A DNA stretch of 64,000 nt from JANQIO01 sp965601975 (GCA_965601975.1 OZ271856.1:3038001-3102000); one strand, 5' to 3'. Numbered from the stretch's first letter, positions 25,124 through 34,198 are shown. Notes: a model not told the origin generated them from the sequence alone. Numbers and translations are program-made.

Positions 25124-27016
25124 TCAGGGGTCCGTCCGCAGGGCTTCCTTCAGGATCAGGTCGCGGCGGCCGATGATCGCCTTGATCTGGCGTGGGTGCA
25201 GCCAGGCACCCAGTTCCGTCCTCAGCCGCTCCTCGGTCAGGGACGTCAGCCGCTTTTCGAACAGGTCTGACAGGCGCAGGTCGATCTTGCGGTACTGCTT
25301 GGGCCTGCGCTCCGTGGTCCTGAACGCCAGCGAGTGGTCGATGAAGCGCAGCATGAAATCGTCCTTGGTCCAGACGATATTGGTCAGGTTGCGGTCCTCG
25401 TTGTAGATCAGCACGTCGAACAGGAAACGCAGCCGATACTGCTCGTCCTTGGAACAGTGACTGTTGAAGGGCACTTCCCGTTCAACCCGGTCGCGCTCGT
25501 TGATGGTGTTGGGAATCCACGCGCCCACGGCCCCTTCGCGACCGTCGATCTTGCGCAGCACGGACACCGGCACCATCTCCAGGCCGATCAGGCGATCCAG
25601 CCGATAGGCCGCGGGGTCGTACTGGTAGCGGTCGGAGTCATTGTGAGTGCGACCGCGGTAGGTCGACTTGTTCTGCAGGCCGGGATCCGTGTCCTCGTAC
25701 TTGAACACGGCGTAGTCTTCCCGCTCACCCTGGCGGATGGTGAGGCGCCGCGGTTTGGTCACGCCTGTGCCAATCTCCACGTTCTCGACGATCTGCCCGG
25801 TGCCCAGGAAATTCTCCAGCTCCGCATCGCTCATGCGCCAGAGCTTGCTGGAGAAGCTGCGATTGAGCACAAACGGCTGCTCCTTGCCGCCCTTGCCGGC
25901 GTAGTGCAACCAGCTCTCCCCGTTCTCGATCACCAGGGCCGTCGGCACGCCCCGATAGACCGACTTCAGCATGCCGGTATCGAGGCGCAGCACCTGGCCA
26001 TCCAGGCGCTGGATGGCGCCCTGCGGGTTGGGGGTATGGCCGATTACCAGCTGCCGGGTACCGGTGCGCTTGAGCAGGCGCTCGGTGTTGAAGGATTCCG
26101 CGTAGGGGTGGCAATAGGCCGAGCCCCGGTACCAGATGGGGCTGTCGGTGTTGAAGATAAAGGCCGCTTCGAGCTCTGCCAGCCGGACGAAATCGGTGAA
26201 CCAGTCCGGTCGCGCCTTCGGATCCGCCGCCAGCACCGCCTCAGCTTTGGTATTCAAGTAGACGCGGCGGTCCCAGAAGTCGACATGGCGGGCAAGCACG
26301 CCGGCGTCGCGCAGGCGTTCCACGATCTCCAGGTATTCCACCAGGTCAGACTTGTTCTCGCCGTTGATCTCGGACAGCGGCTTTTCCACGATGGCAGAGC
26401 TGGCGCCGGCGTGCGTGTACAGGCGATCATTGACGCGAATCATCAGCGGCAGGTCCTTGAGCCAGCGGCCGAGGCTGCCGTCCGGTGCATAGGCCTTCTG
26501 CAGGCCCAGGAAACCCGGCGGGAACTTGTCCTCGAAGGCGGCGCGGGCAGCAGCCTCCTCCATTTCCGGCTGCTCTGTGAGCCAGCCCTGGAACAGGGCC
26601 TCCCGCTCTGCCGGGGTTTCGTCGTTGGCAAAGGCGGCAAACTCGGGGCGGCTGACGTAGCGCAGGTCGCCGGTCATCACCATGACCTCATGGTTGCCCA
26701 GCACCACGTGCACGGCGCCGCCGGCAGCGGCCGCCTGGCCCTCGAGCTTCATCAACAGTTCCACCACCTGGCGGGAGCCGGGGCCGCGGTCGACCAGGTC
26801 ACCCAGGCTCACCAGGTGGGTATCGCCGCCGCTCCAGTTGCCGTCAGCGTCGATGACACCCACTTCCCGCAGCAGGACCCTGAACTCTGTCAGGGCGCCG
26901 TGTACGTCGCCGAATGCGATCACCCGGCTGTCAGTATCGGTCTGGATGGGGCCGGCGGAGGCCGGCGTGGCCAGGACTGCGGCACAGGCCAGCAGCAAGG
27001 CGAAAATTGGGCGCAT
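25124..27016 (-). CDS. Exported metallophosphatase fused to a PI4K-II/HipA-like kinase domain
   Basis: This 630-residue protein has a signal peptide (1-21). The first 330 residues are a calcineurin-like phosphatase with all core motifs: GDVHG (36-40), GDLVDRGPG (72-80) and GNHE (107-110). The C-terminal 200 residues carry a second recognisable pattern: DPAAYRLDRLIGLEMVPV, then IYNEDRNLTNIV (about 537-548) and RFIDHSLAF (about 558). These match the catalytic-loop NxDRxxxN and metal-binding IDxxLAF elements of type II phosphatidylinositol-4-kinase and HipA-like kinases. AAGGAG precedes the start by 7 bases. A kinase fold facing the periplasm, with no ATP there, is unusual. The kinase assignment is by motif only. 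Confidence 0.72.
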   Translation of the reverse strand: MRPIFALLLACAAVLATPASAGPIQTDTDSRVIAFGDVHGALTEFRVLLREVGVIDADGNWSGGDTHLVSLGDLVDRGPGSRQVVELLMKLEGQAAAAGGAVHVVLGNHEVMVMTGDLRYVSRPEFAAFANDETPAEREALFQGWLTEQPEMEEAAARAAFEDKFPPGFLGLQKAYAPDGSLGRWLKDLPLMIRVNDRLYTHAGASSAIVEKPLSEINGENKSDLVEYLEIVERLRDAGVLARHVDFWDRRVYLNTKAEAVLAADPKARPDWFTDFVRLAELEAAFIFNTDSPIWYRGSAYCHPYAESFNTERLLKRTGTRQLVIGHTPNPQGAIQRLDGQVLRLDTGMLKSVYRGVPTALVIENGESWLHYAGKGGKEQPFVLNRSFSSKLWRMSDAELENFLGTGQIVENVEIGTGVTKPRRLTIRQGEREDYAVFKYEDTDPGLQNKSTYRGRTHNDSDRYQYDPAAYRLDRLIGLEMVPVSVLRKIDGREGAVGAWIPNTINERDRVEREVPFNSHCSKDEQYRLRFLFDVLIYNEDRNLTNIVWTKDDFMLRFIDHSLAFRTTERRPKQYRKIDLRLSDLFEKRLTSLTEERLRTELGAWLHPRQIKAIIGRRDLILKEALRTDP

Positions 27017-27060
27017 GGTCCACTCCTTGTTGTTCTGCCCTGAGTATAGAAGTGGCCCGG

Positions 27061-27092
27061 CAAAAAAAAACCCGCCAGGGGCGGGTTTTGAA
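27061..27092 (-). terminator. Rho-independent terminator
   Basis: Read leftward, AAAACCCGCC pairs with GGCGGGTTTT and runs directly into a nine-T tract, a classical intrinsic terminator. It lies just after the stop of the 28-residue protein gene at 27132-27218, which shows that this short gene is its own transcription unit. Confidence 0.9.
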
Positions 27093-27131
27093 GTCTAGAT
27101 TATGGACCTGGACGTCGTCCGTCGGGTGGTG

Positions 27132-27218
27132 TCAGTGGGCGCCGCTGTTGCGGAAATCATCCCAGGCTATCCAGCCGATCAGGGCGAAATACAGGCCAAA
27201 GGTCATAGTCATGAACAT
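27132..27218 (-). CDS. 28-residue single-helix membrane protein
   Basis: This short reading frame encodes MFMTMTFGLYFALIGW followed by IAWDDFRNSGAH. Residues 3-19 form one hydrophobic helix, followed by an acidic and polar tail. The ribosome binding site TAAGGAA lies 8 bases before the ATG, and an intrinsic terminator follows about 40 bases after the stop. Size and layout resemble small accessory subunits of membrane complexes such as CydX-type proteins, though the sequence does not match one I know. It is transcribed divergently from the LysR regulator gene 121 bp away, which is the usual arrangement for a LysR target. Confidence 0.7.
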   Translation of the reverse strand: MFMTMTFGLYFALIGWIAWDDFRNSGAH

Positions 27219-27304
27219 TGGTGTATTCCTTACGTTTACCAGACGGACAAAGTATCGGCTTCAGCCTGATATATTTCCAATGTATTAGTGTCATGTGTAC
27301 CATA

Positions 27305-27322
27305 ACTGAAGTTTATATCAGT
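27305..27322. promoter_or_regulatory. LysR operator candidate
   Basis: ACTGA (27305-27309) and TCAGT (27318-27322) form a perfect inverted pair with 8 bases between. The site lies between the LysR start codon (18 bases away) and the divergent small gene. LysR regulators commonly bind such dyads in divergent promoters. Specific binding is inferred. Confidence 0.45.
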
Positions 27323-27339
27323 CATGCGTCCGTCATGTT

Positions 27340-28290
27340 ATGGAAACCCGAGATCTCGCCAGGATTGACCTGAACCTGCTGATTGCCCTGCAGGCGCTGC
27401 TGGAAGAGCGCAACGTGTCGCGGGCCGCCGAGCGCCTGTTCATCACCCAGCCCGCCATGAGCAAGACCCTGTCGCGGCTGCGGGACGTGTTCGACGACCC
27501 GCTGTTCACACGCTCCTCCCACGGCATGCGCCCCACGCCGCGCGCCCTGGAGCTGGCGGAAGACCTGGAGCCGGTGCTGCGGGGCATCCAGTCATTGCTG
27601 GCGGGACATGATTTCGACCCGGGCGCGTACCGGGGCGAGATCACCGTGGCGATCTCCGAGTTCATCGGCGTCTGGCTGCTGCCGCCGCTGATCCAGCGGC
27701 TGGCCTTCCTCGCCCCCCACCTGACCCTGAAGACGATTACCCGGGTCGAGCACCAGCTGCAGCAGCTCTCCATGGGCGAACTGGACGTCGTGGTGCATAT
27801 CAAGCACGCCCATTACGGCGACGAATTCATTTGCCACCCCATCGGCGGCGCCAAGCCGGTCATCCTGGCCAGGGACCGTCACCCCCTGACCGGCACCACC
27901 CCCAGCTGGGACGACATCCTGCAGTTCCCCATCATGCGGCTGTACATGGCGGACATGGATGAACTGGAATTCCTGCAGAACAGCCAGAGCATCACGCGTC
28001 GCCTGGAACAGGTGACACAGGTCGTGGGGGGATTCGAGACCTCACACCTGATGACCGCCATCGAGGTAATGCGCAGCACCGACTACCTGATGCCGGCGCC
28101 GCCCTTCCTGCTCAGCAACCCGACCCTAGGCTACAAGATCCAGGCGCTGCCGCTACCGAAGGACATCGACTACAGCATCGACTACATGCTGGTGCGGCAC
28201 CAGCGCACCGAGAACTCACCGATTCACAACTGGCTGTGGCAGCAGATCGTTGAGGTCTGTGTGGAGCTCACAGAAAAACAAGGGTTGTAA
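27340..28290 (+). CDS. LysR-family transcriptional regulator
   Basis: This 316-residue regulator has the N-terminal winged helix (NLLIALQALLEERNVSRAAE, then ITQPAMSKTLSRLRDVFDDPLF) and the periplasmic-binding-protein-like effector domain from about residue 93. The start METRDLARIDLNLL and the FDDPLFTRSSHGMRPTPRA segment place it in the NodD/LinR-like branch, which often controls catabolic or detoxification genes. Its divergent neighbour is the 28-residue membrane protein. The 3' end overlaps the convergent DUF3667 gene by 23 bp. Effector unknown. Confidence 0.88.
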   Translation: METRDLARIDLNLLIALQALLEERNVSRAAERLFITQPAMSKTLSRLRDVFDDPLFTRSSHGMRPTPRALELAEDLEPVLRGIQSLLAGHDFDPGAYRGEITVAISEFIGVWLLPPLIQRLAFLAPHLTLKTITRVEHQLQQLSMGELDVVVHIKHAHYGDEFICHPIGGAKPVILARDRHPLTGTTPSWDDILQFPIMRLYMADMDELEFLQNSQSITRRLEQVTQVVGGFETSHLMTAIEVMRSTDYLMPAPPFLLSNPTLGYKIQALPLPKDIDYSIDYMLVRHQRTENSPIHNWLWQQIVEVCVELTEKQGL

Positions 28291-29197
28291 GCGCCACCAG
28301 CGTGCCGGCGAAGGTCACCACCAGGTAGTAGAAGCTGCCTATCCCCAGGCCGTAGGCCCAGGCCTTTCGGTTTGTCAGGCCGTAGCCGCGTTTCAGGGAC
28401 AGCGGCAGGAATATCAGCAGGACCAGGATGACCAGGCCGCCGTAGTCCCTGGGCAGCAGCAGCTGTGCCGGCGTCAGCAGAATGAACATCAGGAAGGCCA
28501 CAGTGTGATAGTGCAGCGAGAAGATCAGGTGCTGCAGGTAGTGGAATTCCTGTTTGCGCAGAAACACCATCATGATGAGGGCGAATAGCGGCAGCAGTAC
28601 AAACATCATCTGCGGTATGCGGCGGGTGAGCTGATCTGTGAAGACTGTGGGATCCTGCTCCAGGATGGCGGCATTCACCTGCAGGCGCTCGTACAGCGGA
28701 CGCAGCCAAGGCGGTTTAGCCTCCAGGAACTCGGCGACCTCCTCGGTCTCAAGGAACTCCCTGAGCGTAATCACCTCACGCTCGCCCTCGGCATTGGTAT
28801 AGGGAACGTAGATACCCTCCCTGAGCTCGGCAGTCTCACCGGGTGCCAGCCCCGGGCCCGATTGGATCCGGACCCGGTCGCCGGTCACCGAGGCGAGCAG
28901 GAACACCAGGAAGCTGACCACGAGGTAGAGGCGAATCGGTGGGATATACCGCGCCCGACGCCCGGCAATGTAGTCCGCCGTGACCTGCCCCGGTTTGAAC
29001 AACAGCAACCGCAGGGTCCTCCACAGCCGCGAGTCCAGGTCGAAGAGATCCTGGACGGCGTCGCCCGCCACATCCGCCAGGCGCAGGTCGCGCTCGCGCT
29101 GCCCGCACTGCTGGCAGAATTCCCCGGTGAGGGGTGCCGAGCAGTTGCGGCATTCCCCGCGGATGACGAGCGGTGGGCTGTCTGGTGCATTTTCCAT
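28268..29197 (-). CDS. DUF3667-type zinc-ribbon membrane protein
   Basis: This 309-residue protein begins with a zinc ribbon (Cys16, Cys19, Cys28, Cys31 in ECRNCSAPLTGEFCQQCGQR) and has a DUF3667-like core: LDSRLWRTLRLLLFKPGQV, ADYIAGRRARYIPPIRLYL. Membrane helices follow at about 90-110 and four or five more in the C-terminal 120 residues. A soluble loop of about 90 residues lies between helices 1 and 2. Function is unknown for the family. It overlaps the LysR gene tail-to-tail by 23 bp. Confidence 0.75.
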   Translation of the reverse strand: MENAPDSPPLVIRGECRNCSAPLTGEFCQQCGQRERDLRLADVAGDAVQDLFDLDSRLWRTLRLLLFKPGQVTADYIAGRRARYIPPIRLYLVVSFLVFLLASVTGDRVRIQSGPGLAPGETAELREGIYVPYTNAEGEREVITLREFLETEEVAEFLEAKPPWLRPLYERLQVNAAILEQDPTVFTDQLTRRIPQMMFVLLPLFALIMMVFLRKQEFHYLQHLIFSLHYHTVAFLMFILLTPAQLLLPRDYGGLVILVLLIFLPLSLKRGYGLTNRKAWAYGLGIGSFYYLVVTFAGTLVALTTLVFL

Positions 29198-29282
29198 GGA
29201 TGGGCATGATACGCGGGCGCATCACGGCCGTGAATCCATGGGCGACGCCGGTATAATGCGCGCCATGAGTTCGAAGTACAGC

Positions 29283-29338
29283 CGTGAGCGCCAAAAACAG
29301 CCATGAGCGGTAAAAACAGCCATGAGCGGTAAAAAGAA
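29283..29338 (+). repeat. Three near-copies of a 19-bp unit around the tatD start
   Basis: A unit of the form CAGCCATGAGCGGTAAAAA occurs three times in tandem, the first copy being degenerate (GTGAGCGCC). Each copy carries a start-like codon, so ATG codons at 29303 and 29322 lie in different frames because the unit is not a multiple of three. Only the 29322 codon is in frame with the gene. Confidence 0.7.
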
Positions 29339-30161
29339 GAGCCGCCGGGAAATCCCGCGCTTCGCCCACCCCATCCTGGAAACCCACTGCCACCTGGACT
29401 ACCTGGAAGGCGATGCCCTGGACGACACCCTCGCCCGCTCGCGGGAGGTGGGGATCGAGCGCATCGTCACCATCGCCGTGTCGCCGGACAACCTCGACAC
29501 CGTGGCCGGCATCGCCGCGGCCCATGAGGATGTCTGGGCCACCCAGGGCATCCATCCCCACGAGGCCGAGAAGTACACCGACGCGGTCGGGGAACAGATT
29601 CGCACCCGGGTCGGCGAGGACAAGATCGTTGCCGTCGGTGAAATCGGGCTCGACTACTACTACGACCACGCGGACCGCCGCGTGCAGCAGCAGGTGTTCG
29701 AACAGCAGCTGCAGATTGCCGCGGATACGGACATGCCCATCGTCGTGCACACCCGCGATGCGGACGAGGACACCCGCGCCATCCTCGCCAACTTTTCCGA
29801 CAAGCTCGCGCGCAAGGGCGTGATCCACAGTTTTACCTCGGGCATGGCGCTGGCGGAGTACTGCCTGGGGGAGGGTTTCTGCCTGGGCTTCAACGGCATC
29901 GCCACGTTCAACCGCGCCGACAACGTGCGCGAGGTCGTGGCCGCCACGCCGCTGGATCAGCTGGTGCTGGAGACCGACGCCCCCTACCTGACTCCCGTGC
30001 CCTACCGCGGCAAACCCAATGCCCCCTTCTACCTGCCCTTCGTGGCGGAGAAGATTGCCCAGGTGAAGGGTTACGAGATTGAGCACCTGCTGGCCCAGGC
30101 CTGGCACAACAGCCTTGGGCTGTTTTTTCCACACGAAGCGGAGCAGCCCGTATCCGCTTAA
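29322..30161 (+). CDS. TatD-family metal-dependent DNase
   Basis: This 279-residue TIM-barrel hydrolase belongs to the TatD/YcfH/YjjV group, which are Mg-dependent DNases. Metal ligands are seen in ETHCHLDYLEG, VAVGEIGLDYYYD, PIVVHTRDADEDT, VIHSFTSG and the closing LVLETDAPYLTPVPYRGKPN. The usual DSHCHLD is ETHCHLD here. The first 16 residues are basic and precede the barrel. The gene sits just upstream of rapA, 59 bp apart, both rightward. Which TatD paralogue it represents cannot be told. Confidence 0.88.
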   Translation: MSGKKKSRREIPRFAHPILETHCHLDYLEGDALDDTLARSREVGIERIVTIAVSPDNLDTVAGIAAAHEDVWATQGIHPHEAEKYTDAVGEQIRTRVGEDKIVAVGEIGLDYYYDHADRRVQQQVFEQQLQIAADTDMPIVVHTRDADEDTRAILANFSDKLARKGVIHSFTSGMALAEYCLGEGFCLGFNGIATFNRADNVREVVAATPLDQLVLETDAPYLTPVPYRGKPNAPFYLPFVAEKIAQVKGYEIEHLLAQAWHNSLGLFFPHEAEQPVSA

Positions 30162-30220
30162 TACCCGACACATCGCGTGCTAGAATGCGCGCCCTTTCGA
30201 ACCTGCCATAAGCTGTATTC

Positions 30221-33001
30221 GTGGATTACATTGTTGGACAACGCTGGGTCAGCCACGCCGATGCCCAGTTGGGCCTTGGGATCATCGCAGAGCTGGACGG
30301 ACGCCGCGTCACCGTCAGCTTCCCCGCTGTCGGCGAGGAGCGGACCTACGCCACCGAAAATGCCCCCCTGACCCGCCTGCGCTTCAAGGCCGGCGACCTC
30401 GTCAATACCCTCGATGACGTCGAACTGGTCGTCACCGACGTGGCGGAAAACCAGGGCATCCTGTTCTACACCGGCCTCGATCACCACGACGAGGAACTGA
30501 CCATTAGCGAGCTGGAGCTGGACTGCTTCGTCCAGCTGACCACGCCGCAGCAGCGCCTGCTGAACGGGCACTTTGACCGCAACGCGGATTTCGCCCTGCG
30601 CATGGCCACACTTGAGCAGCTCGACCGCCTGCAGCAATCCCCCGCCCGCGGCCTGGTCGGCTCACGCACCAGCCTGCTGCCGCACCAGGTCTACATCGCC
30701 GCCGAGGTCGGGCGCCGCCACGCGCCGCGCGTCCTGCTGGCAGACGAAGTCGGCCTGGGCAAAACCATCGAGGCGGGCATGATCATCCAGCAGCAGCTGC
30801 TGACCGGCCGCTCCAGCCGCGTGCTGATCATCGTACCGGAGACCCTGTGCCACCAGTGGCTGGTGGAAATGCTGCGCCGCTTCAACCTGTATTTCGCGCT
30901 GTTCGACGAGGAGCGCATTGAAGCCATCGAGGGGGACGTGCCGGAAGACATGGAAGCCTTCCTCGAGGCCATCGATACGCCGGCTGCCGAGACCACCCCG
31001 GTCAATCCCTTCGAGGCGGAACAGCTGGTGCTGGCGAGCCTGTCCCTGTTTGACGCACGCCCGGACCTGCGCGAACAGGCGCTGGCGGCGAGCTGGGACC
31101 TGGTGGTACTGGACGAGGCCCACCACCTGCACTGGACCCCCGAAGGCGCCGGCGAGGATTACCAGTTCATTGAAGCGCTGTCGCAGAACAGCGCCGGCCT
31201 GTTGCTGTTGACCGCCACCCCCGAACAGGTGGGACAGGCCAGCCATTTCGCGCGCCTGCGCCTGCTGGACCCGGACCGGTTCCACGACCTCGACAAATTT
31301 GTCGAGGAGGAACAGGGTTACCGGGCATTGAACGAACAACTCGAGCAGCTCGAAGCCGAGGGCGGCAATGAAGCCGCCATCGCCGACCTGCTGGACCGCC
31401 ACGGCACCGGCCGGGTGCTGTTCCGAAACACCCGTGCCAGCGTCACCGGCTTCCCGGAGCGCAAGCTGCACAGCTATCCCCTGCCCGCCCCCGCGGAGCA
31501 GGCGGCGGACGTCACCGCGGCGCTGTACCCGGAAACCCTCAGCGAGGGCGAGGGCTGGGTCAATGACGACCCGCGGGTGCCCTGGCTGGAGCAGAAGCTC
31601 AAGGCCCTGCGCCCGGAGAAAGTCCTGGTGATCTGCGCCCACGCCGATACCGCCATCGCCCTGGAACACTACCTGCACCTGCGGGCAGGTATTCGCAGCG
31701 CGGCCTTCTACGAGGGCCTGACCATTCTCGAGCGGGACCGGGCCGCAGCCTATTTCGCCGACGAGGAAGGCGGCGCCCAGACCCTGGTGTGCTCGGAGAT
31801 CGGTTCCGAGGGCCGCAACTTCCAGTTTGCCCACCACCTGGTGCTGTTCGACCTGCCGCTGAACCCGGACCTGCTGGAACAGCGCATCGGACGCCTGGAC
31901 CGGATTGGCCAGCAGCACCGTGTCGAGATTCATGTGCCCTTCCTGGAGGGCACCGCCCAGGAAACCCTGCTGCGCTGGTATCACGAGGGCCTCAACCAGT
32001 TCGAGGAGAGCTGTTCCGCCGGCTTCGCCATCTACGAGCGCTTCGCCGAACGCCTGCACGCCCAGCTGCTCGCGCCCGACAGCGAACTCGATGCCCTGGT
32101 CACCGACACTGCTGCCTTCACGGCGGAAACCCGGGCCGAACTGCGTGAGGGCCGCGACCGCCTGCTGGAGCGAAACTCCTGCAAGCCCGAGTTCGCCGCG
32201 GCCCTCATCAGTGACATCGAGGAAGCCGAGGCCGGCGAGGCTGTGGGCAACTACCTGGAACTGCTCTGCGACAGCTACGGCGTCGACCAGGAATATCACT
32301 CGGAGCACGCGGTGATCCTGCGGCCCACCGATCACATGCTGACCGGCCATTTCCCCGGACTGCAGGAGGACGGCACCACCGTCACCTTCAGCCGTGAACA
32401 GGCTTTGTCCCGTGAAGACATGGAGTTCCTGACCTGGGAGCACCCGATCCTGGTGGAAGCGATGGAAATGGTTACCACCACCGAACTGGGGAACGCCGCG
32501 ATTGCCACCCTGTCGCTGAAGGGCATTCCCCCCGGCACCCTGCTGCTGGAGAGCGTCTACTGCATCAACTGTGTGGCGCCGAAGTACCTGCAGGTGGAGC
32601 GCTTCCTGCCGGTGTCGCCGATCCGCCTGCTGGTGGACAGCCGCGGCAAGGACCTGGCCGAGATCATGCCCCACGCCCGCCTCAATGACCTGTGCGAGAA
32701 GGTGAAGAAACCCGTGGCCCTGCAGATCATCAAGCAGGTGCACGACCAGGTCGAAGAGAAGATGAAAAACGCCGGCGGTCTCGCCGAGGCCCGCAAGGCG
32801 GAAGTCCTCGCAGCCGCCGAGACCCGCATGCGCGAGGAACTGGGCGAGGAACTCAAGCGGCTCGAAGCCCTGCGCGCCATCAACCCCAGCATCCGCCAGG
32901 CGGAACTCGACCACCTCGCCCACCGCATCGAGGAGTGCGCAGCCCATATCACCCACGCTTCCCTGCAAATGCAGGGCCTACGCCTGATTGTTACCACCTG
33001 A
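30221..33001 (+). CDS. rapA: RNA polymerase-associated protein RapA (HepA)
   Basis: This 926-residue Swi2/Snf2 ATPase binds RNA polymerase and promotes its recycling. The N-terminal double Tudor-like region starts DYIVGQRWVSHADAQLGLG. Walker A is LADEVGLGKTIEAGM (about 173-187), the DEAH box is VVLDEAHHLHW (about 295-305), and helicase C motifs appear in SEIGSEGRNFQFAHHLVLFD and LEQRIGRLDRIGQ. Length is slightly under the 968 residues of the E. coli protein. The start is GTG at 30221, in frame with the conserved N-terminus. It is a housekeeping gene of gammaproteobacteria and a useful taxonomic marker. Confidence 0.95.
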   Translation: MDYIVGQRWVSHADAQLGLGIIAELDGRRVTVSFPAVGEERTYATENAPLTRLRFKAGDLVNTLDDVELVVTDVAENQGILFYTGLDHHDEELTISELELDCFVQLTTPQQRLLNGHFDRNADFALRMATLEQLDRLQQSPARGLVGSRTSLLPHQVYIAAEVGRRHAPRVLLADEVGLGKTIEAGMIIQQQLLTGRSSRVLIIVPETLCHQWLVEMLRRFNLYFALFDEERIEAIEGDVPEDMEAFLEAIDTPAAETTPVNPFEAEQLVLASLSLFDARPDLREQALAASWDLVVLDEAHHLHWTPEGAGEDYQFIEALSQNSAGLLLLTATPEQVGQASHFARLRLLDPDRFHDLDKFVEEEQGYRALNEQLEQLEAEGGNEAAIADLLDRHGTGRVLFRNTRASVTGFPERKLHSYPLPAPAEQAADVTAALYPETLSEGEGWVNDDPRVPWLEQKLKALRPEKVLVICAHADTAIALEHYLHLRAGIRSAAFYEGLTILERDRAAAYFADEEGGAQTLVCSEIGSEGRNFQFAHHLVLFDLPLNPDLLEQRIGRLDRIGQQHRVEIHVPFLEGTAQETLLRWYHEGLNQFEESCSAGFAIYERFAERLHAQLLAPDSELDALVTDTAAFTAETRAELREGRDRLLERNSCKPEFAAALISDIEEAEAGEAVGNYLELLCDSYGVDQEYHSEHAVILRPTDHMLTGHFPGLQEDGTTVTFSREQALSREDMEFLTWEHPILVEAMEMVTTTELGNAAIATLSLKGIPPGTLLLESVYCINCVAPKYLQVERFLPVSPIRLLVDSRGKDLAEIMPHARLNDLCEKVKKPVALQIIKQVHDQVEEKMKNAGGLAEARKAEVLAAAETRMREELGEELKRLEALRAINPSIRQAELDHLAHRIEECAAHITHASLQMQGLRLIVTT

Positions 33002-33026
33002 AGTGTGGCAAACTCGCGGAGGTGAG

Positions 33027-33962
33027 TCAGTTGACTCCTTCGAGCCTGTTGACTGCTTGTTCCCTGATTTCCGTCATTTGCTGCACAGCCCCGTCAATCT
33101 GCTCATGTATGGCGTCCTGGCGTTCAGTCAAGGCCATAAACCGGTTCCGGGCAGCCTCGGATGAAGCGTCAAGCACGCCATCAAAAACCTGGACATCATC
33201 TCGAGCAAGGAATTCGCAGGCTTCGATCTGGAACCTGGCCAGCTCGATCACGCCGCTGAAGTATTCATCATGGGCCTTGTCACTCAAGGCGCGCGAGGCC
33301 TGTCCTCCCTCAATCAGGCCTTTCTTGAAATCTGCCGGGACGGGAAGCTCGGCTACATCGTTCTGAAAGCGATCCAGGCGTGCTTTGTTGCGTTCCTTTG
33401 CTCTTGATGCTTCACGCTCAAAGGCTGACCACGAGTTGCTCGCAGCAACACAGTTTTTAACTGCTGGAAGCTGTTCAAAGGAAAATCTCGCGTACGCGGC
33501 TTCTTCCATTGCATGCAGGCGATCAAAGTCGGCCTGCGAATCTGCCTGGAATCGCACCACCAGATCCTGAAAGGACTGGTAGCCGCCCGAATCGATCCCA
33601 GCCGCTGAGTCATCGCCCTCCAACGCGCCTGTCATGGCGGTCCTGAGGTTTTCACGACTATCTGCGCCTTGAACAAATTGATACGTATTCCAGGCCGTCA
33701 GTAGCGCATACACCAGCGAAACGGAAAAAACATACCTCCCGATAGTTGTCGAGGAGAGCAGTCGCGAAAGAAACCACCCCAGTACCAACGCCCACAAAAA
33801 GCCTGATACCAGCCAGGTCATGGAACGCCCCAATTGGACGGCAGATACGTCTGTCACAAGGTGACGTGCGAGATAAACACTACCCACAAACACCGCGACA
33901 ATGATTGCCAATCCGGTGAGTCGCAGTGGTGCCAGCCATTGAATAGATTTAATTTCAGACAC
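33027..33962 (-). CDS. Uncharacterised two-helix membrane protein in a lower-GC patch
   Basis: This protein of about 311 residues has two N-terminal helices (about 12-32 and 48-70) plus a third short hydrophobic segment (about 78-98), then a helical soluble domain with charged heptad-like stretches to the end. I choose the GTG at 33962 because GAGGAG lies 5 bases before it; upstream starts would add a low-quality leader. Base composition is visibly lower in GC than neighbours and codon use is less biased, which suggests horizontal acquisition. No motif is recognised. Its neighbours are rapA, convergent, and a SnoaL gene, divergent. Confidence 0.6.
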   Translation of the reverse strand: MSEIKSIQWLAPLRLTGLAIIVAVFVGSVYLARHLVTDVSAVQLGRSMTWLVSGFLWALVLGWFLSRLLSSTTIGRYVFSVSLVYALLTAWNTYQFVQGADSRENLRTAMTGALEGDDSAAGIDSGGYQSFQDLVVRFQADSQADFDRLHAMEEAAYARFSFEQLPAVKNCVAASNSWSAFEREASRAKERNKARLDRFQNDVAELPVPADFKKGLIEGGQASRALSDKAHDEYFSGVIELARFQIEACEFLARDDVQVFDGVLDASSEAARNRFMALTERQDAIHEQIDGAVQQMTEIREQAVNRLEGVN

Positions 33963-34198
33963 AATGTCTCCTCGAAGCACGCTGCAGTAATACAGTCTTG
34001 TCAGCGTGATACATCCATTTCGTTCTGCTGGCGCGCCCTCGGCATCGAGAGCTTTTTCCCTTGCCACGGCATCACAATGTACCACCATAGGCCAGACTGC
34101 AAACGGCGATCGTTTAATAGCGCCAGCACAAATAGCTAGACCTGCGCTTGCGCCCTCGTTGGCTAACATATGCCAATAACAGACGACGGGGGTTCGCT

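Noticed and set aside
30662..32968. 768-residue antisense frame over rapA
   Set aside because: The rapA frame contains all Swi2/Snf2 motifs; the opposite frame has none.
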